Of a stretch of 64,000 bases of DNA, positions 47,569 through 58,827 are shown piece by piece. A program made the position numbers and the translations under genes. The stretch spans positions 1,798,001 to 1,862,000 of the forward strand of contig JAPNXP010000003.1 of NCBI GenBank assembly GCA_028753945.1, given 5' to 3'. Position 1 is the stretch's first letter. Each line of letters starts with the position of its first letter. The DNA comes from Hexactinellida sp. DTS-2022 (Eukaryota > Porifera > Hexactinellida). The notes beneath the pieces are model-generated. The model was given only the letters and a program-made list of their open reading frames with translations. It made no database searches and had not been told where the DNA came from.

Positions 47569-48090
47569 CTAGCGCTCTTCGCTTGCTAGATCGCTTCGCG
47601 GCAGAACACAACCACACAAACCAACCGCTTCGCAGGTTGGTGTGTGTAGTTTATATACTTCTAACAATTATTATAAAGCGTAGATAGGTCTAAATAATCA
47701 AATTTAACAATGTGAAATCTTAATAATTACGTTATGATGCAATAATGAGTAATCATATTGGCAATCTGGTGTGACCAACGTGTCCGCATCATTTAATGTC
47801 ATGTTCTATTAAATTTTCATATTTTTCTCTCTTAAAGGGCGCGAATTATGTGCGATTAAGTTACTTTTCAGGGTTCTCGAAATGTGACAATGACGTCATA
47901 ACTTGTCGAGATGTGAGAAAATTTTGAGTGGAAACCTCAACTTGTTGGCGGGTGCCAAAAGTTACCCCTACATGCCAAAAACACATTTGGAAACCGTACA
48001 GTTTCTTCAATCAACTCGGAACTTATAAACAAATATATAGTATATACACACACATACTATATACATAGGTTTGTGTTTTAATAGTATAGA
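47569..48090 (-). mobile_element. non-autonomous Helitron, complete ends
   Basis: On the minus strand it starts A|TCTATACTATTAAAACAC and ends GCGAAGAGCG-CTAG|T, with the hairpin ACCAACC..GCGAAGCGGTTGG just inside. At 522 bases it is the compact version of the copy at 40052. Confidence 0.85.
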
Positions 48091-48279
48091 TAAATAAAGG
48101 AATTATGTACAAATTAATTTTGCTTTTCTTAAACAAATACACGAGGGGGCCGCCCACCAGCTGTCCGAACGGGGCCGCCCACCAGCTTAATCCGGCCTTG
48201 CATGATGGTACGCATCGCTCCACACTGAATTTATAAAATAAAAAGTTAATGGTTTTCATTATTATACAGAATAATAATT

Positions 48280-49185
48280 AAACAAAGGAACATACTGTCG
48301 GCACAGCTGCAATTTTGGATTTTTTTCGCCAATCATCAACGCCTCAAGGTGTAAAGAACCATTTGTTAATTATTTCGAGCTACAAGGAACGGTAGAAAAA
48401 TTTGAAGTTGGTTTCTACCGTTAAACCATCTTGAGTTTAATGCCATTCATTCATTATGTATTATACCTTATCAAAACGCGTTTTGACTGAAAACGCACTA
48501 AGACTGCAACACCTCCATTATTTATTGATAATAAAATTATTTTATTAGTTATTTATTTTTTTAATGTTATCCACGGTGAGTTGAGTGAAGTAAAAAATTC
48601 CATATATTATTTTATTTTATTTTATCCATTGTATAGTAATACTACAATTAAATAGAAGTCACCTGGAATTTAAAAATTAAATCAATATATTTATCGCAAG
48701 TTGAAACTATAGAATAAGATTTAACAAGTTAAATCAATATAATTATTACAAGTTGAAACTGTAGAATTAGATTTAATAGTTCTACTTAAATCGAAGTTGA
48801 ATAACAAAGAAATTTCAACCCCAATTTATGGCAGAAATTAAACCCATTATTAAAATCTTTCTTCTCCTCCCATCATCAGACGCAGAATTTTAAGATGAAT
48901 CCAATGGTGAATAAAATTTGGGGGTTTAGTGAACATTTTTTTAGTTATGGACCAGACAAATTTTGAAAGGTGTTAAAGATGTGTCCAAAATTTGATAATC
49001 AAAAATTGTAACCCCAGGAACAAATTAGACAGTTCATACGCACCTACATGCCAAGTTTCAGCCCATCAACTATAAAGCTCTGGCCAGGACACCGTCTACG
49101 GAGAATTAATAATAATAATAACAAAAATAAAGGCAGTGAGATTAGAACTGGGCCACTATACTATAGTATAGATAGTCGGCACAGT
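48280..49185 (+). repeat. complex repeat family copy with Ginger end remnant
   Basis: Order: half of the GTTCCTTTGG hairpin, TTGAGTTTAATGCCATTCAT, a ~50-base remnant of a Ginger-like right end (48475-48512, CAAAACGCGTTTTGACTG, GACTGCAACA), then AATAGAAGTCACCTGGAATT and onward to TATACTATAGTATAG at 49153-49167. It abuts P copy C. Confidence 0.65.
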
Positions 49186-49226
49186 GATAAGAATGTATCA
49201 ACAGTTGAAATAAAGAATATTGTAGA

Positions 49227-51907
49227 TTAGCAATTTGTAGTAATCTGATAAATTAATCTGACAACCTGATAATGAGACCCAGACATTTGCCTAATCAGAC
49301 CAAAGTGGTGTTCTAACGCATCATTTTGGATTCTTGAAGTTAGAAGATACTGGTATCCACAGTGCTCAGTAAGTCGTTTAACAAGCATTGGTAATGCTTC
49401 ACAGGTATGTCGAAAGCTTGTAAAAGTTTGTGGTGTAAACTTCCCATGTGCAAATGGCAGATGTATCCAGCTATCCAACCAAGAGACAACATTTCTTAAA
49501 AATTGCAAACGGAAATCACCTGGATAAATAGGAGCTAAATAATCATCATTGAACCGAATATCTTTTCCTACCCAATTGACATTGAATGTTTTCCAAACCT
49601 GATTTATTAGATTGAGAAATTCGACCGTTTGATTAATGTTTACGATGTTATTCTCCACTTTCCATGATAAAAGACAAGCGGATGTTGTTTCATGAAAAGA
49701 TTTTTAACGCAAAGCTAACATTTTGTCTTTCTAATGTGGATGGCCAGCACGCTTTAGCTGTTAATCTTGGCGCTCTTTTCAAGATATTACACTTATCAGA
49801 TGTGAATAAATTTCGAATATCTTGGAAAGGTGCGTAACACAGTTCTGGATAAAGTGTCTTGGAAGTGAAATGGCCAGTTGAAATGTTGGCTGTGGAGACT
49901 GAGATAAAAAGAGTTTTAGTAGATTTAATAGAATTGATACACTTTTCTCCTTCCAATAGACACTCTCCGAATTTCGGAAAAATAAATGTCCTTTCATAAT
50001 CCTTGAGATTTAACCAGTTATTACGGATGCATTTAATGATATGAACGATATCAAAAAACAAAATTATACTTCTTTCTGGGTGGCATGGGTGTGTTACTTT
50101 TGGTACAAGTGTATTATCAGCGGAGAACAATTTGTATAAACGAACGTTTAGTGGGTAATTATCTGTACAGAGAGCTTCAACAAACAGATCGCAAGCTTCG
50201 ATATCATAAATAGTTGACTTGATAATTGGATATAATTTTTCTGCTGAAGAAGAGCCCAAAGGGATTAACCGTACAATTGTGGAAAACCTAGCGGCTAAAC
50301 TTGAAATCATTATTGAACTGTCGTGGGTGGATCTTCAGGGTTATCAATTGACCCGATTACTCTTCCTCCCTTATATGCTGCATCGCTACGAATATGTACT
50401 TCATCCATTTGAAGGATGACATGACGCTCTAGGTGTTTAAAAGTGGTTGCAATTTCTTTGATAAATTTTGTATACTCACTCTGTAAGCCAATACTGTTTC
50501 TAATTCTTAATAAGTTACGCTCATGTGGAAGAATTAAACAATTAGAGGACTGAATAAGACGATATGAGGCTGGTGAAATTCCTTGAAGTTTTAAACAAAA
50601 AACCTGAGTAAGAATGCTAAAACGACGAGAATATTTATCAAGGATTAAGTATTTGAGCTGATATAACAAAAAATTTAGACGCATTCGCATAGAATCTGTA
50701 TTCCCGGTTTCGTAATCAGTAAGGGAATTATTACTGGGCTCTAATTTATTTATAGCACTAGAAATTTCCATTATTGCATTCCCAACATGTGTATTAACAG
50801 GGTTGACTGAAGAACTGATGCTTTTTATTTGGGCCATTTCAAATTTCTCAACTTCTTGAATGATTTTCTCCAATAACCTCATATCATTCAGTACATTATA
50901 AGATAGTTGAATTTTATGTGTTTCTTTATATAAAGCCTTACAAATTAAGTTTTGATCTAAAATTATGGAGCGATCTATTGTAGTTATTTCACCATAAAAA
51001 TGAATTTTTAGGAAAAGGATTATAGATGGGTTAGGTCTGTGGCAAAGCCAACCGTTAGGGAGTTCAATTTGGCTCAATTTACTAATTATACAATCAAGAG
51101 TAGCAACAAAAAACTTAGCATCATTTTCTTTGTTGTCAATAAGACTTTCTTTATACGCCGATTGCATCATCTTCTCTTCCTTATCAGCACGAGAAAGTCT
51201 TTGGGGTTTTGCAGTTATATCTGTCAGGTATTCTGGACAATTCGGGGAAATACTTGGGACTGCATATTTGTTCAAACTGATCTTTTTCCTGGGTACTTCC
51301 ACCATTTTAATACCATCAAAAAATTCATAGTTTCTCTCTATGTCCTCATTCTTGAAGTGGATAATACAAACCTTTAGATAAAGAATAAATTATAAACTAT
51401 AGATTTTTCGATTATATTGTTTGATAATCGTAGTAATACTATATTATATATATTATTATCATAAATATAAATAATTAATTAAGTTCTAAAAATAAACGAG
51501 TATCAAGTTGTTGTTCGAAACAAGAAAGTGTTGAAGTAAAGAATTCGGAGGTCATAGGAAACTACAGCAGTGTCAATGAATTATATTGATAATCCTATGA
51601 CATTGCAACTTCGATTATCTGAACTCTTTCTCAAGTGTAAAATATTCATGTTTTGGTGGAAAACAAATGCTTAGTTTGACAAAAACATGGGATTTATAAA
51701 TTTCACTTTATAAAAATATACCGTAGTAGTAAATTTAAAAGTCGATCTTACCTTTAACTGTTTGTGCGTCTCGTAATCTTCTCTCTGTCTAGGTATAGCC
51801 CGGAACCATTTCTCACGAATATCCTCATCAATAGGGAAAGAGAAAACAGAAGTAAATCCACTCTCAGAATGATAATTAGATTTACAACCTGGCACCACAC
51901 ATGTCAT
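49227..51907 (-). pseudogene. P-element/THAP9-like transposase (copy C), nearly complete, two exons
   Basis: Exon 1 (51907-51752) encodes a THAP finger start (MTCVVPGCKSNYHSE, FSFPIDEDIREKWF); exon 2 begins at 51371 and completes it with VCIIHFKNEDI, giving the Cys-Cys-Cys-His set. The intron (51751-51372) has GTAAGA and CTAAAG boundaries and joins in frame. Exon 2 continues with a helical region, the core VILQMDEVHIRSDAAYKGG, VRLIPLGSSSA, ILFFDIVHIIKCIRNN, and ends DALEHHFGLIRQMSGSHYQV with a stop at 49227. Only two frameshifts were seen (near 50310 and 49680), so this copy is the best preserved of the three. It differs clearly in sequence from copies A and B. Domesticated use cannot be excluded but the frameshifts argue against it. 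Confidence 0.85.
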
Positions 51908-51909
51908 GT

Positions 51910-52700
51910 TGAAAAGAAAATCGTATAACTATGATAAAAGTGAGACAATGACTAAAAGTCAATGAAACGATGATTAATAGTAATAGAGAATACAAGTATG
52001 ATCGATATTGTTGAAATTGTAGTAGATTTATAATTTATTTATAATTTCGTTATCTTATAATCAATTTTGTAAACAATAATTATGGGTGGTTATAATGTGA
52101 CAACCATTACACGTTTCTTTGGATAATAAATGTGTGTGTGTAATCAATAATAGCACGCTAACATGGACTATTTACATCAGCAAATATAATAGTGGTACCT
52201 GAAGATGATATAAGCTTATTAGAACATTAATTCGCTCATATTTACAGGGGATACACGATCAGTTTTAGATTTAAAATCCAGCTACTCAATAATGCAAAAT
52301 TTAAAATCGTCAAAAATCTTCCTAAGTAATGTTATGAGGTAGGAGGGTGTGAATTGAGTATAAATATATAAATCAAATCAGTAGACAAAGTTAAAATAGG
52401 CACGAAAATATATTTTGAAATTAGCTATACATCGCTGTCCATGGTCCATATTTTCAATGGACTATCATTGCCTTAGTATATAGATTGCTATGACCCAACA
52501 TTGGGGGTTGCTACGTAACATTTGTTAGTCAATTATTTATCATATATTGGTGCTTCTAATGATGTAGACAAAATATCGGCAGGGCCATAGCATACCCTTC
52601 CGGAGCCTAAGAAATAGCAATGATAGCAATTAAAAACTGCAGTACAATCTATAGGATAACTAAAAATATCTCAGTGGGGTAATATACTCTAAAAATATAA
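51910..52700. other. intergenic, no gene seen
   Basis: AT-rich; may include the 5' flank and terminal repeat of P copy C, which was not recognised. Confidence 0.4.
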
Positions 52701-52725
52701 ATTAATAATCGTCTAGCTTACTTAC

Positions 52726-52910
52726 CAGACAAAAAGGATCTTCTTGTTTTGACATTTCGCAAGGGAAAATTGGAGTTCGATAGAGCTCCGCTCTGCCCCG
52801 TAATACAGTATTTATGATTGTCAAGGAATAATTATGTTCTTTATCTTTGTTTTGAACCTCACCTAAATATTTATGAGGAATCCTGCCGTCGGAATTTGGT
52901 TCAGTTGTCA
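52726..52910 (-). CDS. candidate internal exon of unknown function
   Basis: An open frame of about 61 codons (TTEPNSDGRIPHKYLGEVQN ... FPCEMSKQEDPFCL) lies between a pyrimidine-rich 3' splice site (ACTCTACAATAG, with a second AG four bases on) and a strong 5' splice site CTG|GTAAGTAAG at 52725. The composition is protein-like, but no domain is recognised. It is 800 bases upstream of P copy C on the same strand, so it could belong to that element, to a host gene or be chance. Confidence 0.25.
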
Positions 52911-53399
52911 CTTACTATTGTAGAGTAAAAGTATAGAGAAATATGGAAGAAATTGTGTGTTTGTATAGTTCTGAAGTAGGAAATTATTAAAAATTTATAC
53001 TACTGTAGCTAATAGTATTTTATTGAAGAAGGTTAGAAAGTTTAATTCAAATTTGTTGGTCGAGATAATATCAAACTTAAAAATGAATTACATAATTCGA
53101 TTTACCTCAGGTTGAGCGAAACCCTTTAGATCGATATACCCAGTTTGGCGAACTCAATTGAGCGAAACCTAATTGGGCGAAACGCAACTGTGCTTAACCT
53201 AATTGAGCGAAACGTAACTGGGCGAAACCACATTTAACTACGCTATTATTCAATGAAACCTTAGTATTGAATAGGCCAAACTGCACTTTTTTATGCATAG
53301 TTATGATAATGAGACACCTCAGGGATACTTCATTTGTATATTTAAATCTTTATAAATTCGTTGAATTCTATGTTAACTATCTATGAGGTTATTTTCAAC

Positions 53400-53684
53400 A
53401 TGGCATCAAATTATAAGACGACAAAAAAGTATCCAGCTATTGCTTTTGAAGGCTATTTCCACAGATTTGATACATTTGTGTCCAGTAACACACAAAAACG
53501 ATGGCGGTGTTTATGGGATTGTGATGGATGTCTATATACTGCTAACAATATAGAAAATACTAATAGCCGTCTCCAAACTCTTCATCGCGATCATTGCATT
53601 TCTGACCCAGAGGGAAAATGTATTGAAAAGGTGGTATCGGATTTAAAAAGCAAAGTTCGTACACAAGTACTCTCAATCACAGCA
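53400..53684 (+). pseudogene. MULE transposase amino end with FLYWCH zinc finger
   Basis: The ATG at 53400 starts MASNYKTTKKYPAIAFEGYF; WRC at residue ~35, a second Cys and HRDHC near residue 64 give the FLYWCH C2H2 arrangement, a DNA-binding module found at the amino end of many MULE transposases. The frame ends at 53687 after a basic helix. The catalytic domain is missing downstream, where other elements lie. Confidence 0.7.
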
Positions 53685-54004
53685 TAGTATGACGAATCAG
53701 CTGGCATGCTCTCTCAAACTCCGACAATTGCATCACACTTTCCTCTCTTTTGTCAGCTCGATTCTTTTCTTTATAGAGAGAGACTAACTAACTTTCCTAA
53801 GCTACCTACATCAATACTCGCTTAAGAACTGCCAAACTGTATTTTACAACAATCGAAGGTTCTAACTTCCATCTATAATCTTCTCCAACTAATGATATAT
53901 ATATCTTCTGGAATGAAAGTAATATTAAGGCCTCTGACCTTCTGGAATTGAGAAAACAAAATTATAACTGTTACTTGTAACTCCACTAGCCTATTCTATT
54001 AGCT

Positions 54005-54803
54005 ATTATTCAAATCAAAGTTTGACTCTCTAGCTCATTTAGTTTCCAAGTTACAGCATGGTATGTGAATTTGGAACTAAATGGCGTGTCATTGTTATTT
54101 AACATTTTTTGAGAATTTTCTATTCGCTTTCATTTCCTGGAAAATTGGGTAGTTATCAATGCGATGTTAGTGCTAATATAGTTAGTACAAACTAGCTATC
54201 TTTACGTAATAGAGCGTTTTAATTGATATCGTGTTTACTTTCAACACTGTCGGAATGATAAGTTGGAATTTCTCACCTTTGAAAAAAATACAGAAAGTCA
54301 TTGGTGCAGTATTGAAAGTAAACAAGAAATCTATTAAAACGCTCTATTAGAAAATTCTCAAATAATGTTAAATACAGTACACCCTCGCTAATCCGAACCC
54401 CGCTAATCCGAACCCCGCTAATCCGAACCCTCGCTAATCCGAACAGGAGAAACCAAAATATTCTCTTAATTAATGTGTGGAAAAATCTTAATTGCAATGG
54501 AAGTATGAAAATATGAGGCAAGTATTTTAAGGAGTACACTAGATGTTTAGTGCGGATTAACAAGGTTTGTACAAGTTTGGTTCGGATTATCGAGATTCTC
54601 ATTTCTAGATGCCCATAGAAAATGCATTACTTCACTAATCCGAACGAATTCACTAATCGGAACAGAAGATTTTGAATCGGAACACCTCTGTTCGGATTAG
54701 CGAGGGTGTACTGTACAATGATACGTCATTTAGTTGCAGATTCACATACCATGCTGTAACTTGGAAAATATATGAGCTAGAGAGTCAAACTTTGATTTGA
54801 ATA
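54005..54803. repeat. hairpin with a MITE inserted in its right arm
   Basis: The left arm (54005-54215) and right arm (54290-54373 plus 54716-54803) are inverted: shared AATCAAAGTTTGACTCTCTA, CAAGTTACAGCATGGTATG, and GAAAGTAAACA..AAAACGCTCTATTA. The right arm is broken by the MITE at 54375-54713. Confidence 0.75.
54375..54713. mobile_element. pogo/Tigger-like MITE
   Basis: Ends CAGTACACCCTCGCTAATCC are perfect inverted repeats and TA flanks both sides, as for Tc1/mariner-pogo elements. CGCTAATCCGAAC is repeated four times at the left. A fragment of the same family is at 19338-19438. Confidence 0.88.
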
Positions 54804-54960
54804 TATAGCTCTTTTTAAGCAATCCAGATCAAACTTCAGTTCCAGGTTTCTTATACATATTTGCCTCAATCTGTCAATCAAATATCACTATTGAATAGTA
54901 TTTTATAAGTAATTAGAGGTTACTTATTGATTAATAGAATCAATTAAATAGTTGATACGC

Positions 54961-55082
54961 ATACAGATTCGGATCCGGTGGATCCGGTAACCTCATCTTG
55001 GATCCGGCCGGATCCTGGATCCACCAAAAATTGGGAAAATCCGGCCGTTCCGGAACCGGATCCAGGATCCGGTGCACCTCTA
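54961..55082. mobile_element. hAT-like GGATCC MITE
   Basis: Right end GGATCCGGTGCACCTCTA is the inverse of the TAGAGATGCACTGGATCC start at 12544. GGATCCGG repeats fill the element and pair across its centre. The left end is worn. Confidence 0.55.
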
Positions 55083-55412
55083 ATAATTTCCCATACAAAT
55101 GAACCTTGCTAACCGGGAAAATGTTAGTAAGTGGGGAGTGAGGAATGCATCTGGTTGCCACTTAGTAAATATACATACATTTTAACAATTTAATAAATTA
55201 TCTATTAATTACACTGGTGTGTCGATGGAACGTTTAAAAGTGTACCCAATTTATGTATGCAGCTTTTCAGTATTCATGTATTCGAAGGAGATAAACTTAT
55301 TCCACTCATCTACTGTTTACTTACAGCTAAAACACGTGCAGTGTAAACAGAAGTTTTTCGCTATCTCAAGGATAAGGCAAGCAGTTTAAATGTGGTCTTA
55401 TCGCCCACTCTG

Positions 55413-56258
55413 CAGGGACGTCGCTACGGGGGGGGGGCATAGGGGGGCAATTCCCCCCCTGGTAAAATATTGAACTACAGTATTTTAATCCTCTGATTCA
55501 TTGATGCAATTGAATTCAATTTAATGTGATCACACTTTCCAATCCATTTGAGTCATATCCCTGTACGAGGCTCCAATTTTCCCCTGTACATTGGTCAAGA
55601 TCCCTAGACACCTCAAATTTCTTTCTCGCTCGCTAGTCTAAAATGTAAGTCTACACTTATACTGAAACGAGTTACACTAACCAAAGCATTTTATTATGTG
55701 TGTCAAGATATACATACGAATGTTATTTAATCTTATTAAGTTTGACATACGTAAATCAAAATAATCAATTAGGAACTCAGATAATATTGAAATGTATAGT
55801 TTGTATCCATATACAAATTTATTACATCCCTGTAAGCCTGGACAGAACATCCAAAATGGTTGAAATCCCTGTACGGTTGACAGAAATGGACTGTTAGTAA
55901 TCTAGATACGCCTTATAGGCTATTCCTAGTTATTTTGACAACTTTTGTTCTAACTTATAATCAAGTGTTTTACAAACCCAATACACCTTTTACTTTAGAC
56001 CTGTTACCTGTAAAATTGACTCTACTGTCATTATAGCTAGTAGTTAAGCTGTAGTATTTGCTGGTGTTGCAAAATTATTGTTTATGTTTGGATTTTTGTA
56101 GGCTACTTTTCATACTTTGCAGGACATTAATCTAGAAAGCTTCATCTTAATCGCCTAGTTTTTGGTAACGTCAGCTTCTAGACACAACACCAATATAATG
56201 TTTGCCCCCCCTGGAAATTTATATGCCCCCTAGGTGAAAATTCCTGGCAACGTTCCTG
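55413..56258. mobile_element. non-autonomous hAT element, CAGGGACGTCGC family
   Basis: Ends CAGGGACGTCGCTACGGGGG and CCTGGCAACGTTCCTG are inverted; flanks CCACTCTG and CCACACTG agree in 7 of 8 bases. Same family as 17436-18408. A GTACAGGGAT-type repeat (55556-55890) is nested inside, and the whole element lies in the MULE. Confidence 0.85.
55556..55890. repeat. GTACAGGGATT repeat element, inverse orientation
   Basis: Starts ATCCCTGTACGAGGCTCCAA and ends GAAATCCCTGTACGGTTGAC, the inverse of 45642-45955. Confidence 0.55.
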
Positions 56259-56515
56259 CCACACTGTTGACATGTGATTTCGAAGCTGCACTTATTGCTA
56301 GTATTAGAATAGAACAGGGCCGGCGAAAGTAGGTCAGGCCTGTCGTTTCATGTCCTGACCCATTCATAACCGCTTCCGCCGCCCTTGTAGAATATCCAAC
56401 GGCCAAATACGCGGGTGCTACTTCCATTTCACTCAAGCTATTTACCGACGTACAGTCTCTAGGTTTAAACTAGTGTATATCATGATGAAAACAGCAGACT
56501 GGACATACGATTTTA

Positions 56516-56854
56516 CTAGCTCTTGCATTTGTTCCAATCGTGCTGATACATTAACAATTGAATATTTAAAAAGTCAATGCGCTTCTCAATTAAACCACTT
56601 TTTGAATATTTTGAAAGACATTCGATCAATACAGTAGATCTTGCAATCTGGAACAGCATGAGGTACAGCGACGAACGAACAATAATCTCGGGGGATGTCT
56701 ATTGCGTTTGAACCGCAGAATTGGCAAGGCATACGCCAATTTTTATGAATTCATTTCAAAGCTAATTCAGGAGCAACGGGTGACAGAAAAACCATTAGCA
56801 CAAATCGGTGCTGGAAATATCAGTGTACAATCAAAAAATAATAAATACGTTTAA
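56516..56854 (+). pseudogene. MULE transposase carboxyl end, frameshifted
   Basis: LALAFVPIVLI, then in another frame PLFEYFERHSINTVDLAIWN, then after a shift TNNLGGCLLRLNRRIGKAYA and NFYEFISKLIQEQRVTE, ending at 56854. The same succession (ALAFVP, W-N, TTNN-EGWH, helical end) is read in the MULE pseudogene at 7.8-9.0 kb. It belongs to the element that begins with the FLYWCH finger at 53.4 kb. Confidence 0.7.
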
Positions 56855-57536
56855 ACAAATTAATGATAAAATAGAAAACTCACTAATTACTACAATTCAG
56901 AAAACATTAATATACTGTAGATTAATTTCTTGTTGGAATAGCCCGGAATATATCCCTACCTACAAATATATCTCTATAATATTATTATTCTTTTCTAGGA
57001 GCTTATTCAAGATAACTTATAATTATATGATGTTTTTATTCCTAATTCATTCATTAAATTCATCTTATATATGTTTATTTATATGGGTTTCGCTCAAATA
57101 GCTTCGCCCATTTGGGTTTCGCTCAAATAATGTTCCATTAATTAACTGGGTTTCGCTAAACTGAGTTTCGCTTAATTTAATTCGCTCAAAAGGGTTTTGC
57201 TCAGTTGAGTATAGCTTAAGTGGGGAAAGCCCAATTACCTTAAGTATAGAATCATAATTATTGTTAATTTTATATACCGTATACTAATTAAAATAGTTAA
57301 ATAGTAGTATAAGTCCTACATTTGTCCAAATACTGATTTTTAACCATAAATTCTCCCCCTGTTGTACACCCCCTAATTCTTCTCATATCTCCAGAACCAA
57401 AAAATTTGCTTTCCGTTCTCTCTAGAAACTGATCCATTAGTCCCATTTTCGAAAACTCAGCGGCTTTGAATATATATCTCAAATGTAACGAGAAAGTGAT
57501 CCATGGTTTTGTGCCCTAACTTACATTGCTTATATT

Positions 57537-57708
57537 CAGTGAATTCCCGTTATAAAGAAGTTGGATATAACGAAATACCCGCTTATAACGAAATGGATAT
57601 TACCCCCAGAGCCTAAATGCATTAGTTATTATCCACTTATAACGGATACTCAGATATAACGAAGGAGTTCACAGATCCAAAGCACTACGTTATAACAACA
57701 GTTGACTG
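57537..57708. mobile_element. pogo-like MITE (GTTATAACG type)
   Basis: Left CAGTGAATTCCCGTTATAA and right TTATAACAACAGTTGACTG are imperfect inverted ends; internal copies of TTATAACGAAAT. TA follows the right end; TT precedes the left. Confidence 0.5.
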
Positions 57709-57719
57709 TATTATTTATC

Positions 57720-58820
57720 TATGTATACCAAATTTTTATCCGAAGTTTGAGACACATGCCAAAATGTTTATTTTGCATATATCAAGATTCTGCTGGGCTA
57801 TGCATCCCAAATTGGTTGATGAATAAGATATTTACGTACTAATAACAATATATTAAGATTGTTTTGAAAACGCCACAAATTCGGGGCAAACTAACTTTTA
57901 TATTAGATTTCTTGTTATGCATTTTAGTTATACATATACACGGTTGCCAACTTTCCCGTTTTTTGCCTTTTTTGTCCCATCCTCAAAGTCCCGCTAAAAT
58001 TAACAAACTCCCGCTTTTTTGGAATTTGATTCTATATTTGGTTTTTATGATATATAATTTTTTGCAAAAATTAGTCAAGATACGTGTACCAAGTTTTGTT
58101 CTACTGATTTACTTGTTTGTTAGTTTAGACATAGCCTACTTTACTCTGCCCGGACAATGGAATCAAAATTTGACACCACGGATACAAACGAAGGCGGTTT
58201 TAAACTGGGGTGCTAGTCTAGTTCGTAAATTGGAGATATGTTAAATATTTTTTCGATAATTGTGGTTGAGGAATAAATTTGGGAAATTTGGTACAATTTC
58301 ACTATCTTACCTCACCTAGATATTTTTGTGTTTTGTTAGAGGTTATTTTTATTTATTGGGTAGAGCATTGGAAATAATGAGTATTGGTCGAAACAGGGAG
58401 AAATCGGATAAAAATTGACTTAGTTAGGCCAAATTTTGTGTTATAAGCCAAAATCTATAGGAAACTTAAAATATAGCAAGATTATTGAGAATATCGAATT
58501 TTGTGGTTAAACGCTTTCTTTTGATGAATGCCTATCGTTTTATTTTAATTATTTTAATTTTTTTATTCGGTTTCAGAAAAGTGTATTGTTTATTCAAGTG
58601 ATTGCTCTTAGCATAATTTTGTGATTATTAAATAAATTAAGGAGACGTTTTCAAGTAACTGTAATAGATTATTCTACTCCTGCAAAGAATCGTTGCATAA
58701 TTTATCAGATGGATGGAGTGTAGCTTTACCAAATTATACAGTTACATGAACGATATTAGCTGTGGAGCGGATTAAATAGTATAATAATTAATTATAGAAT
58801 ATGATACCACTCAAATAATA
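57720..58820. other. intergenic, no gene recognised
   Basis: Contains a 126-codon plus-strand frame (57864-58244) of hydrophobic, low-complexity composition without a known domain. GGTTGCCAACTTTCCCGTTT at 57943 resembles an element end, but no partner was found. Confidence 0.4.
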
Positions 58821-58827
58821 ATGTTCA

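Larger units (their letters stand above)
53088..57260 (+). mobile_element. MULE transposon with terminal repeats built of GAGCGAAAC units
   Basis: The left terminal region (53104-53235) contains tandem variants of TTGAGCGAAACCTAATTGGG; the right (57088-57243) holds the inverted form (TTTCGCTCAAA, GGGTTTCGCT). A FLYWCH-type amino end (53.4 kb) and a MULE carboxyl end (56.5 kb) lie inside in the same orientation. CATAATTCG and CATAATTAT about 10-15 bases outside could be a 9-base target duplication (7 of 9). The middle is filled by a hairpin, a pogo-like MITE, a GGATCC element and a hAT element. Confidence 0.7.

Noticed and set aside
57864..58244. 126-codon plus-strand frame with hydrophobic stretches, possible membrane protein
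   Set aside because: AT-driven hydrophobic composition, no domain and no splice or promoter context that stands out.
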